From Diplonema papillatum (Eukaryota > Euglenozoa > Diplonemea > Diplonemida > Diplonemidae): a stretch of DNA of 64,000 bases. The position numbers and the translations under genes are program-made. The DNA is taken from the NCBI GenBank assembly GCA_030068145.1, contig JAPJBO010000814.1, positions 1 through 64,000 on the forward strand, in the 5' to 3' direction. Below, piece after piece: positions 1 through 11,918 of the stretch. Within the stretch, counting starts at the first letter, position 1, and each line of letters opens with the position of its first letter. Below the pieces are notes generated by a model, which was not told where the DNA came from, did not search any database, and was given only the letters and a program-made list of their open reading frames with translations.

Positions 1-3000
1 CGCCCTTCCTCCAGAACTTGTGCACCGCCGGGATGATTTTTTCGACGAGCACGTCGCCGATGCGCTGCGCCTGCTTCGACACCGGCTCCGGCTTTTCCTT
101 CCCAGCCTCGACCGCCGACGCCTCGCCCGCGAGAGCATCGTCTTCGTCGTCGTCGACGACAGTGGCGGCTTCCCGTTGCGTCGGGAGGAAATGGAAGCCG
201 TCGAGGACCTGCGCGAGACACTTCGCGACGGATCGCTCGACGTTGACCCCGCTCTTCGATAAGTCCTGCCGGAGCAGGAGGAGGACCAACCGGTGGTACC
301 GGCCCCAGGAGAGGTGCCCCGCGACGTGCGCGAACGACTGCAGGAGCGCGGACACGAGCGCCTGGGCCCGCCCCCGCTCGGACTGGGTCTGCATGCCCTC
401 GTTGCGCTTGCGCTTGCCGCCGCGTTCGTCGCCGGAGCCGTCTTCGTCGTCGTCTTCGTCGTCGTCGGCCGCGGCTTCCGGGGCACCCCAGTCCTTCCAG
501 GTCTCCCCGTGGCCGACGTCCTTGTCCTTGTCACCCGTCCCACCACTGCTCGCCTGGAGCAGCTTGAGGAAGTACGGGATGAAGATCATGTCGATCTGCT
601 TCTCCGGGAGCCCGCCGGAGTGCTGCCGGAAGCACGCGAGCGCCTTCAGCCGCCGCGACGACTGCGGGTGGGTGAGGTTCTCGTAGAAGTCGAAGTCCTT
701 GTTCGCGCTGCACAACCCCGGGGTCAGCCCATAGGCCCGCGCGCACGCGCCGTAGAGCCGGAGCCACTCGTTCCGGATCAGGGCGTCCGGCTTCTGCACG
801 CCGAAGCGCGCGCCTTGGTGGACGACGGGCGAGATCACTTGGTCGAAAAGGTCGGTTTTCCCCTGCCTCGCCACGCACCGCTTCGACGCGGTGATCATCG
901 ACGCGAGCGCCATCCCGGCGGTCGCCCGGATCGACTGGTGGTCGTCGGACACGAAGAACGCCAGGTTGTGCGCGAGCGCCGAGAAGAACACCGGCGGGAC
1001 GTCCTCCACCACGGTGTCCTCCAGCGCGGCCGCGAGGGCGAGCGTCAGCTCCTCCTTGTTGTGCCGGGCGCCGGCCATCGCCGCGTCGCGGTCCGGCGCG
1101 CTCGGTTCGACCGGCTTCGCGTCCTTCTTCTTCCCGAAGTTCGCGAGGAAGTCGGTGCACTTGTACAGTGCGGAGAGGCGCGCGTCGAAGTCGTATTCGG
1201 CGGCCGGCGCGCTGTCCCGGGTGTTCCGCCTGCCCCCACCCTTCTGGTAGCCGCCTTTCTTCCCCCTCCCGTCGCTCTTCGCCTCCTTCTCCACGACGAT
1301 CCCATCGGAGTCTGGATCCGACTCATCCGACGAGCCGGCTTCTGCCTTCGCACCGGCTTCCTCCTGCAGGCGGGTCGAGAACTCCTCGCGCTTGCGCTTG
1401 ACTTCGAGCTCGATGCCGTCGCGCGTGGCGACCGCGTTGGTCTCGACGACGAGCAGCGCCGCCGCGCGGAGGAACGCGTGCGACTTCCCGTCGCCGGCGC
1501 CGCCGGCGGCCGCCGCGACGCCGCTGAGCGAGAGCGCGAGCTTGTAGCGGGCGTGCGGGTTCGACACGGTTGAGAACAGCGGCGAGAGCCGAGCGATGAC
1601 GTCTCCCGAGAAGTGGGCCGGCAGCTTCGGGAGGATCGACACGAGCACATTCGCGCACGCATCGACCGCCTTCTCGGTGAGCCGGGCTGTTCGGCTCCTG
1701 AGGCTGTCCAGCAGGAACGTCAGGAACTTGTGCAGCAGCTTGCGGTGCTGCTCGTCGCCTTCCAGCAGGGCGAACGCAGTGATCAGCTCGGACATAGAGT
1801 CGACCGACGTCACCGCGGCCATCCACGCGCGCGAGTTCGACCGGAAGCGGGGGGACGCGATGAACACAGCGTGCAGGCACGCCAGGAAGTCGCCGACGTG
1901 CGGCTTCACCAGCGACGGCGCTGCGGTCCCCGCTGCGGTGAGCACCCGCATGACCTCGCAGAACACGTCTGCGGTGGCGGCCTTCTGCTGGAGGACGCGG
2001 ATGAGCGCCGGCACGGCTTCGAGCTCCCGGAGGAGTCCGGCCATGGCGGGCGACTCGGCGACGGCGGCCAAGAAGCTCATCAGCGCGCCCATGGACCCGG
2101 CCGCGTTGCTGATGTCCTCGATCGGCGCCTTCAGCACGGCCGCGAGCTCCGCGAAGTACCCCTCCGGGAACGAGTCCTCTCCGGCTTCGCCGAACTGCCG
2201 CACGATCTTCGTGAGGATGCGCAGGCATGCTCGCCGGGCTTCTCGGTGGATCCGCGACGGCTTCTGCCCGGGGAGCATAGTGTACGATCCCTTGAGGTGG
2301 ATCAGGACGTTCGCGCAGACGGTCTTGACCCACGGCTCGAGCCGCATGCCGAGCGCGCCGACGAGGTCGTGGACGAAGGTCAGGTACTTCGTGGTCTGCG
2401 TCTTCGTCGGGTTGAACCGCTCGTGGGCCGAGATCAAAGGCAGGATGACTTGGTCAACGGCGCGGGACAGCTGCGGGTCCGTCGCGGCCGACAGGAAGTT
2501 GAGCACCGTGTGCCGGGTGCCGTTGCGGTTCTGCCAGAGCTTCGGCCGGAGCACCGAGAAGACCGCGCGCTGCACGTTCTCCGACCGGACCGTCTCGAAC
2601 TCGAGGCGGATGAGCCCGTTTTTGAAGTCCTTCTTCGGGATCAGCGCGGCGACCTTCTCCTCCGCCCTCGCGACCTTCTGGTTCTCGCGGAACTTCGCGA
2701 GCCCCGTGAGGGCGAGGCGCTGGAGGGTCTCGTCGTCGGCTTGCAGGGAGAGCCAGAGGTCCGCCCTGTACTCCTCCGCGAACGGCAGCTCCTCGGGCGC
2801 GGCCTGCCGCGTGAGCACGCGCAGGAACGCAGCGGCCACCAGCGGGATGGGCAGGTGGCAGGTCCGGGTTTCCGGGTTCGTCTGCTTCTTGTACTCGAGG
2901 AACACCGCTTCGCTGTGGGCGCGGAGGGTGGCCGGGGGCAGGCGTTCGACGAGGTCCCACAGGGACTTGAAGTGCGACTCGGCGGTCGCGGCCGACTGCC

Positions 3001-6000
3001 GGCTGGCCTCCGCCGCTTCGGCCGCCCGCCACGCCGCCGTCAGCTCGGCCGGGTCCTCCTTCGCGGGTTGTTCCGGCTCGGCCGCCGGCTCCGGGGCGCT
3101 CTCGGCGGCGTCCTCTGCGTCGGCTTCGTCGGCTTGGTCTTCGCCGCTCGAAGAGTCGGGGTCGTCGTCCTTGGGCGCGGGCTTCCCGCGCTTCTGCCGG
3201 TGCCCGCCGCGCGAGGTGCGCGCCTTTGGGTCCTGGTAGCACGACAGCTGCTTCACGAAGAGCGGCCAGAACAGCGCCATGTTCCTCTCCGCGACCGCCT
3301 GCAGCCCGTCCTGCGCCTTCGCCCACAGCGGGCGGAACCGCACGTGCAGGACGCCTGTGGCGGGGGGTGTTTGCAGGTTCGCTTAACGTTTTACACCTTT
3401 TAAGAAGGCCGCGGAAGTCGGCTGAACCGGGAGCTACCGGAGAAGGTGTGTATTGTGCATCGGTACTACAACCTGGTTCGATTGCGGGACAATAAAACCT
3501 CGGGGGTGAAAGACGGCGTGTCTTTCCGTTCAAGAATTTTTTTTGCTCGTGCGTGCCGGTATTTCCGCTTGTATATACCCCGTGTCGTTTGGTTTTTCAG
3601 GTGGAGGAATTCTGATCAACCAACCAAAACACGCTGCCTGCGTCTTTTTAGCCTGGTGGAAAAGCGGGTGTGCCACAACGAAAACGCGTGTAAAGCCAAA
3701 CCCGAAAAGCGGGTGTGCCACAACGAAAACGCGTGTAAAGCCACACCCGAAAAGCGGGTGTGCCACAACGAAAACGCGTGTAAAGCCACACCCGAAAAGC
3801 GGGTGTGCCACAACGAAAACGCGTGTAAAGCCAAACCCGAAAAGCGGGTGTGCCACAACGAAAACGCGTGTAAAGCCACACCCGAAAAGCGGGTGTGCCA
3901 CAACGAAAACGCGTGTAAAGCCACACCCGAAAAGCGGGTGTGCCACAACGAAAACGCGTGTAAAGCCACACCCGAAAAGCGGGTGTGCCACAACGAAAAC
4001 GCGTGTAAAGCCACACCCGAAAAGCGGGTGTGCCACAACGAAAACGCGTGTAAAGCCACACCCGAAAAGCGGGTGTGCCACAACGAAAACGCGTGTAAAG
4101 CCACACCCGAAAAGCGGGTGTGCCACAACGAAAACGCGTGTAAAGCCACACCCGAAAAGCGGGTGTGCCACAACGAAAACGCGTGTAAAGCCACACCCGA
4201 AAAGCGGGTGTGCCACAACGAAAACGCGTGTAAAGCCACACCCGAAAAGCGGGTGTGCCACAACGAAAACGCGTGTAAAGCCACACCCGAAAAGCGGGTG
4301 TGCCACAACGAAAACGCGTGTAAAGCCACACCCGAAAAGCGGGTGTGCCACAACGAAAACGCGTGTAAAGCCACACCCGAAAAGCGGGTGTGCCACAACG
4401 AAAACGCGTGTAAAGCCAAACCCGAAAAGCGGGTGTGCCACAACGAAAACGCGTGTAAAGCCACACCCGAAAAGCGGGTGTGCCACAACGAAAACGCGTG
4501 TAAAGCCACACCCGAAAAGCGGGTGTGCCACAACGAAAACGCGTGTAAAGCCACACCCGAAAAGCGGGTGTGCCACAACGAAAACGCGTGTAAAGCCACA
4601 CCCGAAAAGCGGGTGTGCCACAACGAAAACGCGTGTAAAGCCAAACCCGAAAAGCGGGTGTGCCACAACGAAAACGCGTGTAAAGCCACACCCGAAAAGC
4701 GGGTGTGCCACAACGAAAACGCGTGTAAAGCCACACCCGAAAAGCGGGTGTGCCACCCGCTTTTTTAACTCCAGCTTTAACTCCAGCTGGACCCACCGTG
4801 TAAACAAATAAACAGGGGGGAAAACTTAGTTTAATGTTTCGGCAGGACACTGCCTCTCATGCATGTTTGATGCTAGCATCAAGCCTTCTTCGAAGAAGGG
4901 GTTGCAGGGGAGTGGAAGACTCCCGCAGGTAGGGTATGAAACCTTGAGGGACTAGTCCTCTTTATTCTTTCTCACCGCGGTGTTGTGTGCACCTCGTCCT
5001 TCGTCTCGGGGTTCGCTCGTGAACGCAGAGCAATCCTGAGTTAGAGCTCATCAGTGAGTCCTTTGGACGGGACTTTCGGTCCTGTTCCGGTGCGTCCTTT
5101 GCTTCTCCCTTCGTGCAGGTGGTTCGCGTAATCCGTCGATGGCGATCCCATCCTGAGTGGAAAAGGGGAGTACAGGATTCCGTCAAATAAGGTATAACCC
5201 CGGCCCTTTGTACTCTGGGGGGGAGTTTCTGCTCTTCGTATTGTCTGACGAGAACTGCCCAGAAGAAAGGGAGAAGTAAGAACACGTTTTTGTAACTGAT
5301 AGCACTAGCGCGGGAATGTTGAGTGACTGCCTTAGGTGGGAAAACTTGACTTTTTCTTTGAACCAACCACACCTTGAAGGTTGTGTGAGTTCTCTAATCG
5401 ATCATCACGTGCGAAGAGATAACCGCGCCGCCCGTGATGCAGATTATCGCTACAGAGTCTTTGCATTCCAACCCAAAACTCTAATCGACTTTCGTGGTGC
5501 ATCAACTCCCTCAGTGAAACTGTGATAGGCAACGGGGCATACCGAGCAGGATCGATGCGGCGAGCTCGAGGTGCGCGTCGGTGGGGCTGCCGTGGCGCAC
5601 GATGTGGACGATCTTGTCCAGGACCACGACTTTCTCCCTGTTTTCCGCCATGTCGTCGGCCCGCAGCTTCGCCGACCGCTCGGCGGCGTCGAGCATCTCG
5701 ACCGCGAAGTTCGACTCTGCGTTGTGTTTTAAATCTTAGTGAAAGCTCGCTTGAGGATCTGGCGGGGTTTAAAGCCTCCGGGTGACCATATACTGGGGTA
5801 TGCGGTGCTCAATTCACTTCTCTGCCAGTTTGCCCACTCTGCAGCTCTGTCTTCCGTCTCTTGCACTCGTATCCGTTCGCAGACGCTCTTCATTACAGCT
5901 TTTGTGCACCACGAGAGTTCAATCAGCACATCTTGCAGTGACGGCACCCTGTCGTAGAGGGCAGCGGATGCGGAAGCTTTTTGTGCTTCCGACGATCCCG

Positions 6001-9000
6001 CGTGGGTGTAAGGATTGGTGTCTTCCGATCTTGTGTTTTGTTTGTGAGTTTCAGCTTGCGGCGAGGGTAAAGTCCGGTAACTTAGAACCTCCGGTTGACC
6101 ATTGAGGTTGGGTGAATTTGTGGAGAGAACGTGTGGTTGTTGCAGGGACCATCTTTTCGGGGGGGTGCCCGGTCTCTCGTTAACGCGAAAGGTAAGCATT
6201 TCGGAACGGGTCATGGCAGGCGGCGTCCAGCTTCCCCTTTGGCCTTTCCGTCGAGGAATCCCACCTTCGAAGAACAGGAGAGGCAAGCACCCCCTTGGGA
6301 TTCGAGCTGCGACTCAACGATTCTTCTTTTTTGTTGAGTGCTTACACTCGGCAACTAACCCTGTGTTTCGTGTGGGCTGCAGCAGCACGTTTCCCTTCTT
6401 TGCGATTTGCAACACGGCGGCGCCTCGAGTCTTTCCCTGCAAATCGAGCAGAACCAGTGGTAACTGGCGGGCACGCCCCAATACGACAGATGGTAGTAAA
6501 TACCCGACCCGCCGCTCCACGCCCTCTCGCTCGCGTTCGAGAGCTGCCGGATGTCGCCGTGGTTGTCATCGGGCCAGAGGATCGTGATGTCGTCGGGAAG
6601 CTGAAGGCTTCCCGGCCTGGTACCGGACAAGAGGAGGATCGGGCGGGCCAACTAACCGAACGAACCAGTGGTATCGTCCAGGAAGTTCCTGTGCCCAGAG
6701 TGCCCATGCTCTAGGACGTAGCAATAATCTTCGCGGCTCGGAACCGCAATGCTCTTCTCCTCACACCCGCTCGCTGCTTCGTTCTCGCTGCTGCGCGATG
6801 CAAGACTGATTAGGCACGACTGACGATGGGAAGCAAACGTAGAGTGTGCCCCGTGCAAAAATTCTGTGTCTGACACGAACTCTGCCCTCGGGACACTAGG
6901 CTCAAAAACAGGGACAAGGGTGGGTGGGCAAGCGAGGGGCGAATATGTTGGCAACGGGGGCAATAAGAATTTCGAAGATCCTCGATCTTACCATTATTGG
7001 CTCCCTGTGCGTGCTTCGCTGCTTTCATCGGGAGGCGTCGCGATGCAGTGTTCGCGCCAAGGAAAAAAGCGGCTGATTTCAGCCGGGGAAAAAATCTTGA
7101 AAAACTGACCGGCTGATGCTCAGCCGGCTGATTTTTGGAAGGTCTGCCGATCAGAAGGTTTTTGCGACAACATCTTGATTCACATCCTGCCCGGTTTTGT
7201 GCATCAAGCTGATTCCGCTCCATGCGCGGCATAGCCAAAGCTTACACATGTTGAAAATCGGCTGATTTTGTGCGAGTCTGCCGGTACAAAAAAAAAAAAA
7301 GCCCGAAATTTAATCAGCCGGCAAGCCGGCTGATCGCGCGCACACTGCCGTCAGTTAACTAAAACCCAACTGCTCCCCTCTTCGTTCTATTGTGTCCTTG
7401 GTGGCAACTTTTTGCCTCCAGTCCTCTTGCGGGTTCTTTTCCTGAACCCGCTCTTTGTTCCAATTTAACTTGCCCGTTCTTAGAATATATGTCACGATAG
7501 GTGACCTTCTGAGAAATGGGATTGGTTTCCGCAAACGTGCGATCCTTACTACCACGGGATCGTCCCCCAGAGGATCGTCCCCCCGTCCCCCAGAGGAGGA
7601 GTGCGCAGCCCCCTTGTCTGGCTGGCGTTGGGTGTGCAGAGCGTTTCCTGCAACCAGCACTCGAGCACCGCAATACTCACGTGCAGTATATATCGCAAGC
7701 GAGGAGTGAATATACCGTGTTTTCTTCTCGGGTTAGCGACGGTGTAATGATAACCTAGGATGAGAATAATGCTAACCAAGTGTCAGTTCTCTAAGCAAAA
7801 GCGTGAGCGGTTGTATGAGGGAGAGGCCCTGTACCACAGCATGTCATCAGTCGGTTAGTATCAATCTTCTAAGACTTTCGTCTTATTCGACTAGTATGGT
7901 GGATCCGAGGGTCTTCGTCTACTCAGGAAGTACTTGGGAAGTTCGCGGGAAGTACTAAATGCAAAAGATCGCCAGAAATCGTCACTTTACGCTATTTGGG
8001 GTGTACATGGGGTGTTCTTGGGAAGTTCTTAGTAAATTAAGTTTTTTCTACTGTAGATCACACCATAGTATTAATCGCCCACGATTTTCGATCTTGTGCG
8101 GAAAAGTAAAAGGACACACCTTCACCGAGAGTGCTCAGCTCAAGGGTCCGCAAGATCGCCCCCGCGGAGAGGCGCGCGGCCGCCTGGCCCGAGCGCAGAC
8201 CCTCGAGGCACGCCTCTCTGACGTCGCCGGCGAGCCCGGCGGCCACTTTTTTGTCCTGCTCCACGGACGCCCGCACGACCTCCGCGACGGACGGAACGAC
8301 GCTCGACGACGTCGGGTGGCGCTGCAGGCAGCCGACGGCTGCGGCTAAGGCACCCGGCGCCCCGACCGCATACAGGAGCCGCAGGGCGAATGCGGCGACG
8401 ACGGGGTGCGTCTCGGCGGCGCCGGCCAGCGCGGCGGCCGGCACGGCGAGGCTCCGCAGCTGCGGCGCCGGGAGGTACGGCGTCAGCCGCCAGGCGAGGA
8501 ACAGCAGCGGCGGCGGCAGGTCCGGCTGGAGGGCGAAGGCAAGCGCCAGGGCGGCGGCCGGCGACTCGGCCGGGATGCGGAACGAGTGCTGCGCCGCGTG
8601 CAGCGACGCGGAAAACCCGCCGACGTCGCTCGCCGCCTGGTCCGGGTCCTGGAACGTCGTGAACAGCGAGTGGATCAGCAGCAGCAGGTCGGCGTGCTCG
8701 GCCAGCCCGCTGGCCGGCGCGCTCGCCACGACCGCGGGCTTCGACTTCTTCCTCTTCGGCTCCGCCACTGCGCAGTCCGCCAACGCGCGCTGGCAGCACA
8801 CTTCCACGGCGCGCAGGGCCGCAGCGTGGGCGGCCGCGCCCAGCAGCGGGAGTGACGACCTCCCGAGGAGGTTGAGCAGCGACGCCTTCGTCAGGTCCGC
8901 CGACGAAAGCAGGGCAACGGCGACGGCGGCGGCGGCGGGTGTCAGGATGGCGAAGTGGGCCAGCGATGCGACCAGGTCCGCGACGGCGGGCAGCAGCCGC

Positions 9001-10298
9001 GCCGAGTCGCCCCGCGAGACCTCCGCGAGGGCGCCGCCGCTCTTCTCGAGGAACGACCGGATCCGTCCGAGCGACTCCGCCGACAACAACCGCTTCTCGA
9101 CGGTAGGCCGGGCGGTGACGGCGGCCGACAGGCAGGCTACAATGCACGCGGTCTTCGCGCGGCACTCCGCCTCAACCGACGGGATTGCCCTGGCGGGCTC
9201 CCCGGTCTGCTTCCGTTTGCCGGCGGCCGCCTGGGAGGCCGGTTTGCCCTCGGCGGTCTGCAGCGCGCGGATGGACGCGTCGAGCTCGAGCAGGAGCACG
9301 TTCAAGTAGTCTGACAGCGACACGGGAGTCGCGTGCTTGCACGCGGCCTTCGTCACGTCGACCAAAGCGGCCGCCACCCGCTGCCTCTCGTCGCTGACGA
9401 GCCGCAGCATCGCCTGGAACAGCGTGTCGAAGCACGAGTGCCACTGCCCGGTCACTCCGCGGAGGCACTCGAAAAACAGTGTCGAAAGCCCGGTAACGGA
9501 CCGCTTCTCGGCCTGCATCTCCGACGCGAGCAAATCGCCCTCCGGCTTCGCGGCGTCGCCGGCTGAAGCGCCGCCGCCGCCACCGCCGCCGCCGCAGCAG
9601 AGGCTGAGGAGGTCGAACAGGATGCCGGTGTCGGTGACCTTCCGGAGGGCGATCGCCAGGGTTTCCCCGCAGAGCCTCGCGAGCTCGTTCGACTTGTGCG
9701 AGAGCTGGTCGATGAGGAACTGGAGGAGGTTCTTCATGTCGGGCAGGCTGTCCACGTAGTCGGGCGCCAAGGACTTGTACCACCCAGCGAACACGAGGAA
9801 AATCGTGCGGATGGTCGGCACGTCGTTGGTCAGCAGGTTCTTCTCGTTCAGCAACGCGGCGAACAACTTGGTTCCGAGTTCTGGGACGTACTGGAGGAAG
9901 TCCTTTCCGAGATCCCTGCACAGGTAGTAACTGAGCTTCGCGTACGCGTTCAGGGACGGCGCGGAGTGGCTGATGCTGTTGATCAGGGCCCTCGCGATCC
10001 TGTCCTTGTGGTGGACGAGGAGCGGCTTGGTCAGCGCGCACTCGCCGATCATGTCGCGGAAGTCGCGGAAGTCGGACGTCTGGTTCGACAGCGCCAGCTC
10101 GCAGAGCTCGTCCAAGAAGAACGTGCCCATGTCGCCGCCCGTCGGCTTGTCGTGCAGGCCGCCCCTGTAGAACTGACTGCTCAGCGCGCTGCTCCCCAGC
10201 CCGACGTGCACGTCCGCCATCCGGTGCCGGAACACGCGCTGCCTCCCCTTCTCATTGTCAGGAGGCACGTACGCGGGCCTCGTGGCCAGCGTGGTCAT
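1..10298 (-). CDS. UTP20: UTP20, SSU processome HEAT-repeat protein (5' part, three exons, runs off the left edge)
   Basis: UTP20 (DRIM) is a very large helical-repeat protein of the U3 small-subunit processome that helps mature 18S rRNA in the nucleolus. I read exon 1 at 10298-8120, exon 2 at 5716-5543 and exon 3 at 3354-1; all junctions are phase 1 with GT-AG introns. Exon 1 matches the family N-terminus: an FxDMI..HKDRI..L stretch, then KVTDTGILFDLL and a FFECLRGV..WHSCFD segment, as in human UTP20. The exon 2/3 junction rebuilds the typical LLGVLHVRFRPLW segment of the central domain, followed by NGTRHTVLNFL. Exon 3 is open to the window edge with acidic disordered patches (residues coded near 3130-3060 and 480-430). 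About 1,900 residues are visible; the family is usually 2,500 or more, so the rest lies to the left. The start is the first ATG of the long frame. At exon 1's end GTGAAG (8125) and GTGTGT (8119) are both in phase; I chose the second. Confidence 0.92.
3660..4757. repeat. 45-bp minisatellite, 24 units plus a partial
   Basis: Exactly 24 head-to-tail 45-bp units (from AAAAGCGGGTGTGCCACAAC) plus an 18-bp partial unit. Copies are almost identical; the main variation is one base (CCACACCC versus CCAAACCC), with the A form in units 1, 4, 17 and 22. Because 45 is a multiple of three and the unit lacks stops in most frames, long spurious ORFs arise on both strands. It sits inside a spliced intron of UTP20, so it is not read as coding. 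Confidence 0.97.
4825..4900. repeat. Dispersed double-palindrome repeat, copy 1
   Basis: Two adjacent perfect palindromes, TTGATGCTAGCATCAA (4867-4882) and CCTTCTTCGAAGAAGG (4884-4899), follow a conserved GGACACTGCCTCTCATG lead. Related copies lie at 10390-10460, 54795-54870 and 62233-62308. Class unknown; no coding potential is seen. Confidence 0.8.
5390..5515 (-). repeat. Diverged copy of an X-block repeat
   Basis: Read on the minus strand, this stretch resembles 48025-48110 (and 51875, 59495): TTGGGTT.GAATGC.AAGA.TCTGT.GCGAT.ATCTGCATC, then GCGGTTATCTCTTCGCACGT. It shows that the sequence is dispersed and not only part of the SPFH array. Confidence 0.7.
5717..8119 (-). other. UTP20 intron 1
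   Basis: The donor is AAG|GTGTGT and the acceptor CGCAG|AG; joining gives a GAG codon and keeps the frame into exon 2 (SNFAVEML...). The intron is 2.4 kb, less GC-rich than the exons, and carries a hAT-like MITE (7046-7347). Near 5725-5805 and 6050-6115 are fragments with a TTCGCTTGA...GTGACC pattern that also opens the ~1-kb insert at 55355. I see no independent gene in the remainder. Confidence 0.75.
7046..7347. mobile_element. hAT-like MITE inside UTP20 intron 1
   Basis: The ends are imperfect inverted repeats: CAGTGTTCGCGCC on the left, and CAGTGTGCGCGCG on the right when reverse-complemented. The inside is rich in CAGCCGGCTGA-type palindromes and A/T runs, with no ORF. The ends resemble those of the hAT element at 48663-49809. 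Flanking 8-mers (TCGCGATG, CCGTCAGT) do not match, so the target duplication is lost or the boundary is slightly off. Confidence 0.6.
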
Positions 10299-11918
10299 CT
10301 TTCTGATTGAGTCTTTGTTTTTTTTTTGCTTCTTTTCGACCCTCCCTCTTTTGTGACTGTTGCCGTGTTGTATTCCGAGGTGTGGGGAGGAAATCTTAGC
10401 TTGTTTAGACAGAATACGGTGTCTCGCATGATGCTAGCATCAAATCTTCTTGGAGAAGACAAGCGTAAGAGGGTACAAAAGGGAAGGATGGATGACTCCT
10501 TCTGTTTGAAGTGAGACTGTGAGGATTGGGGGGGCTGGTGATAAGGAACTAGGAAATAGGAGGTCTGCATGTCGGTGTCTTTCGGGGGCCAAGATCTTTT
10601 GGACAATCCGTTTCGAGCTGTACTGGGCGAGATGCCTTCAACCAAAGGAGGAACGTCTGGAGGCCTGTTTTCTTCTCGTTGACATCCCTCCATTTCTACC
10701 CGAGAAGACTTTTCGCAGCAGGGGGAAGCCAGGAAGTGCCTTGTAGTGGACCATCATTCCCGTTCTTTGGCCGGCAGCTAATTTGTGTGTCCCCAACCGA
10801 TACAGGTAGGTCAAACAGCTCTGTTTGTCAGGATATCAGCCACGCATTGAACTTGGGCACCCAGCTACTTGTGCATGAGGCTCTATGTTCGCAGCACATG
10901 TTCGACAGGCTGAGTGTGTCTATCAGCTAACGTGTGTGCCAAGACCAGCAGGTCCAAGTGTGTATGGAGGCATCATGCCACTTGAGTGTTAACTACCACC
11001 AACGCTTATGCAGACGGTGGCTGTGTAAGTCCGAACAGAAAAACACGAAGGCAGTGTGGACCTCATAGCACTGCCATGACTCATCACCACTGCAACAAGA
11101 ACTTGAAGGTTTTCATTTCTTTGAGATGGTATCATGCTTCAGAAAACTTCATGCGGAGGCGCGGAGACCCATTGCTGGAAAGCAAGAAGCTCTGCGTCAC
11201 CGTAGGCCGAAGGGAAAAGACGAGCTGCCGGAAAAGGCTGGAAGGACGCTGTGCCACGTCTATTGTTGCTAAATAGATAGAATCCTGCAAATCTGGCGAC
11301 TAGCTTCTTGGACGCGCAAAGAAAGTGATTCCGAATCGTCTTTCTTCATGTAACCCCTAAAGCCAAGATGCGGCGAATACAGAAGGATGCGGTGTACTCC
11401 AAACCAATTGAGCCTTCCGCGATGCAGAAACTGTCAGGCACACGAAGTGGTTGTACAAAAAAGAAAAAGCGCACGTTCGCTCCAAAAGCCAGATTGTGGC
11501 ATTCGGCATTCCCGAATTCCCACTGAAGCGTACTCTTGCAAACACTGTCACGTCACGTTTGTTCACTGAACTGAATGATCTTTTCGTTTCTTCGCGATGA
11601 CCTTCGCTGGTGCAGCCGCATACTGTGTGTCTTGCGGAGCCAGAAACAGGGACCGCGACTGCAGGTGACACACGAAATTACGGCAACCTAGGAGGTTGCA
11701 GTGGGTCTGCCGAAGGATAAACGGTGTTCATCAGGCTTCTTGCCCTTGGGTCCACCATTTGCCACGTGAGGCCAGGAAGGGTTGGAAGGGTCCACGGCAG
11801 TAACGATGGGATCCGTCGGACACAGCGTCAGGACACGCATGGGGGGCTAGAAACAGGGCTCACGGCTTCTCGGCCTGCGTATCGATGGAAGTGCCGTCCT
11901 CCCGCCTCGGACGCAGCA
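10299..11918. other. Intergenic region between UTP20 and the cyclase-like gene
   Basis: No supported gene. Both neighbours are transcribed leftward, so this holds the UTP20 5' flank and the cyclase-like gene's 3' flank. It contains one double-palindrome repeat copy (10390-10460), about 130 bp upstream of the UTP20 start codon. Short ORFs here are low-complexity or match nothing I recognise. Confidence 0.6.
10390..10460. repeat. Dispersed double-palindrome repeat, copy 2, in the UTP20 5' flank
   Basis: TGATGCTAGCATCA (10429-10442) is intact, followed by AATCTTCTTGGAGAAGA, a slightly decayed form of the second palindrome. An AAATCTTAG lead matches the other copies. It lies in the presumed promoter or 5' UTR of UTP20. 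Confidence 0.7.

Larger units (their letters stand above)
3355..5542 (-). other. UTP20 intron 2
   Basis: The donor is CTCG|GTATGC and the acceptor CGCCACAG|GCGTC; splicing joins ...SILL with GVLHVRF in frame, the expected UTP20 sequence. Half of the 2.2-kb intron is a 45-bp minisatellite. The remainder is a patchwork of repeats seen again at 41-63 kb: a piece near 3440-3490, the double-palindrome repeat at 4825-4900, a CCGCGGTGTTG piece at 4975 and an inverted piece at 5390-5515. Confidence 0.85.

Noticed and set aside
18-3403. Plus-strand and off-frame ORFs up to 596 codons opposite UTP20 exon 3
   Set aside because: Shadows of a very GC-rich exon. The true minus frame is open to the window edge and matches UTP20; the others are Arg/Pro/Ala noise.
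3446-4850. Long ORFs of 370-440 codons on both strands over the minisatellite
   Set aside because: They are forced by a 45-bp unit lacking stops in several frames and lie inside a spliced UTP20 intron.
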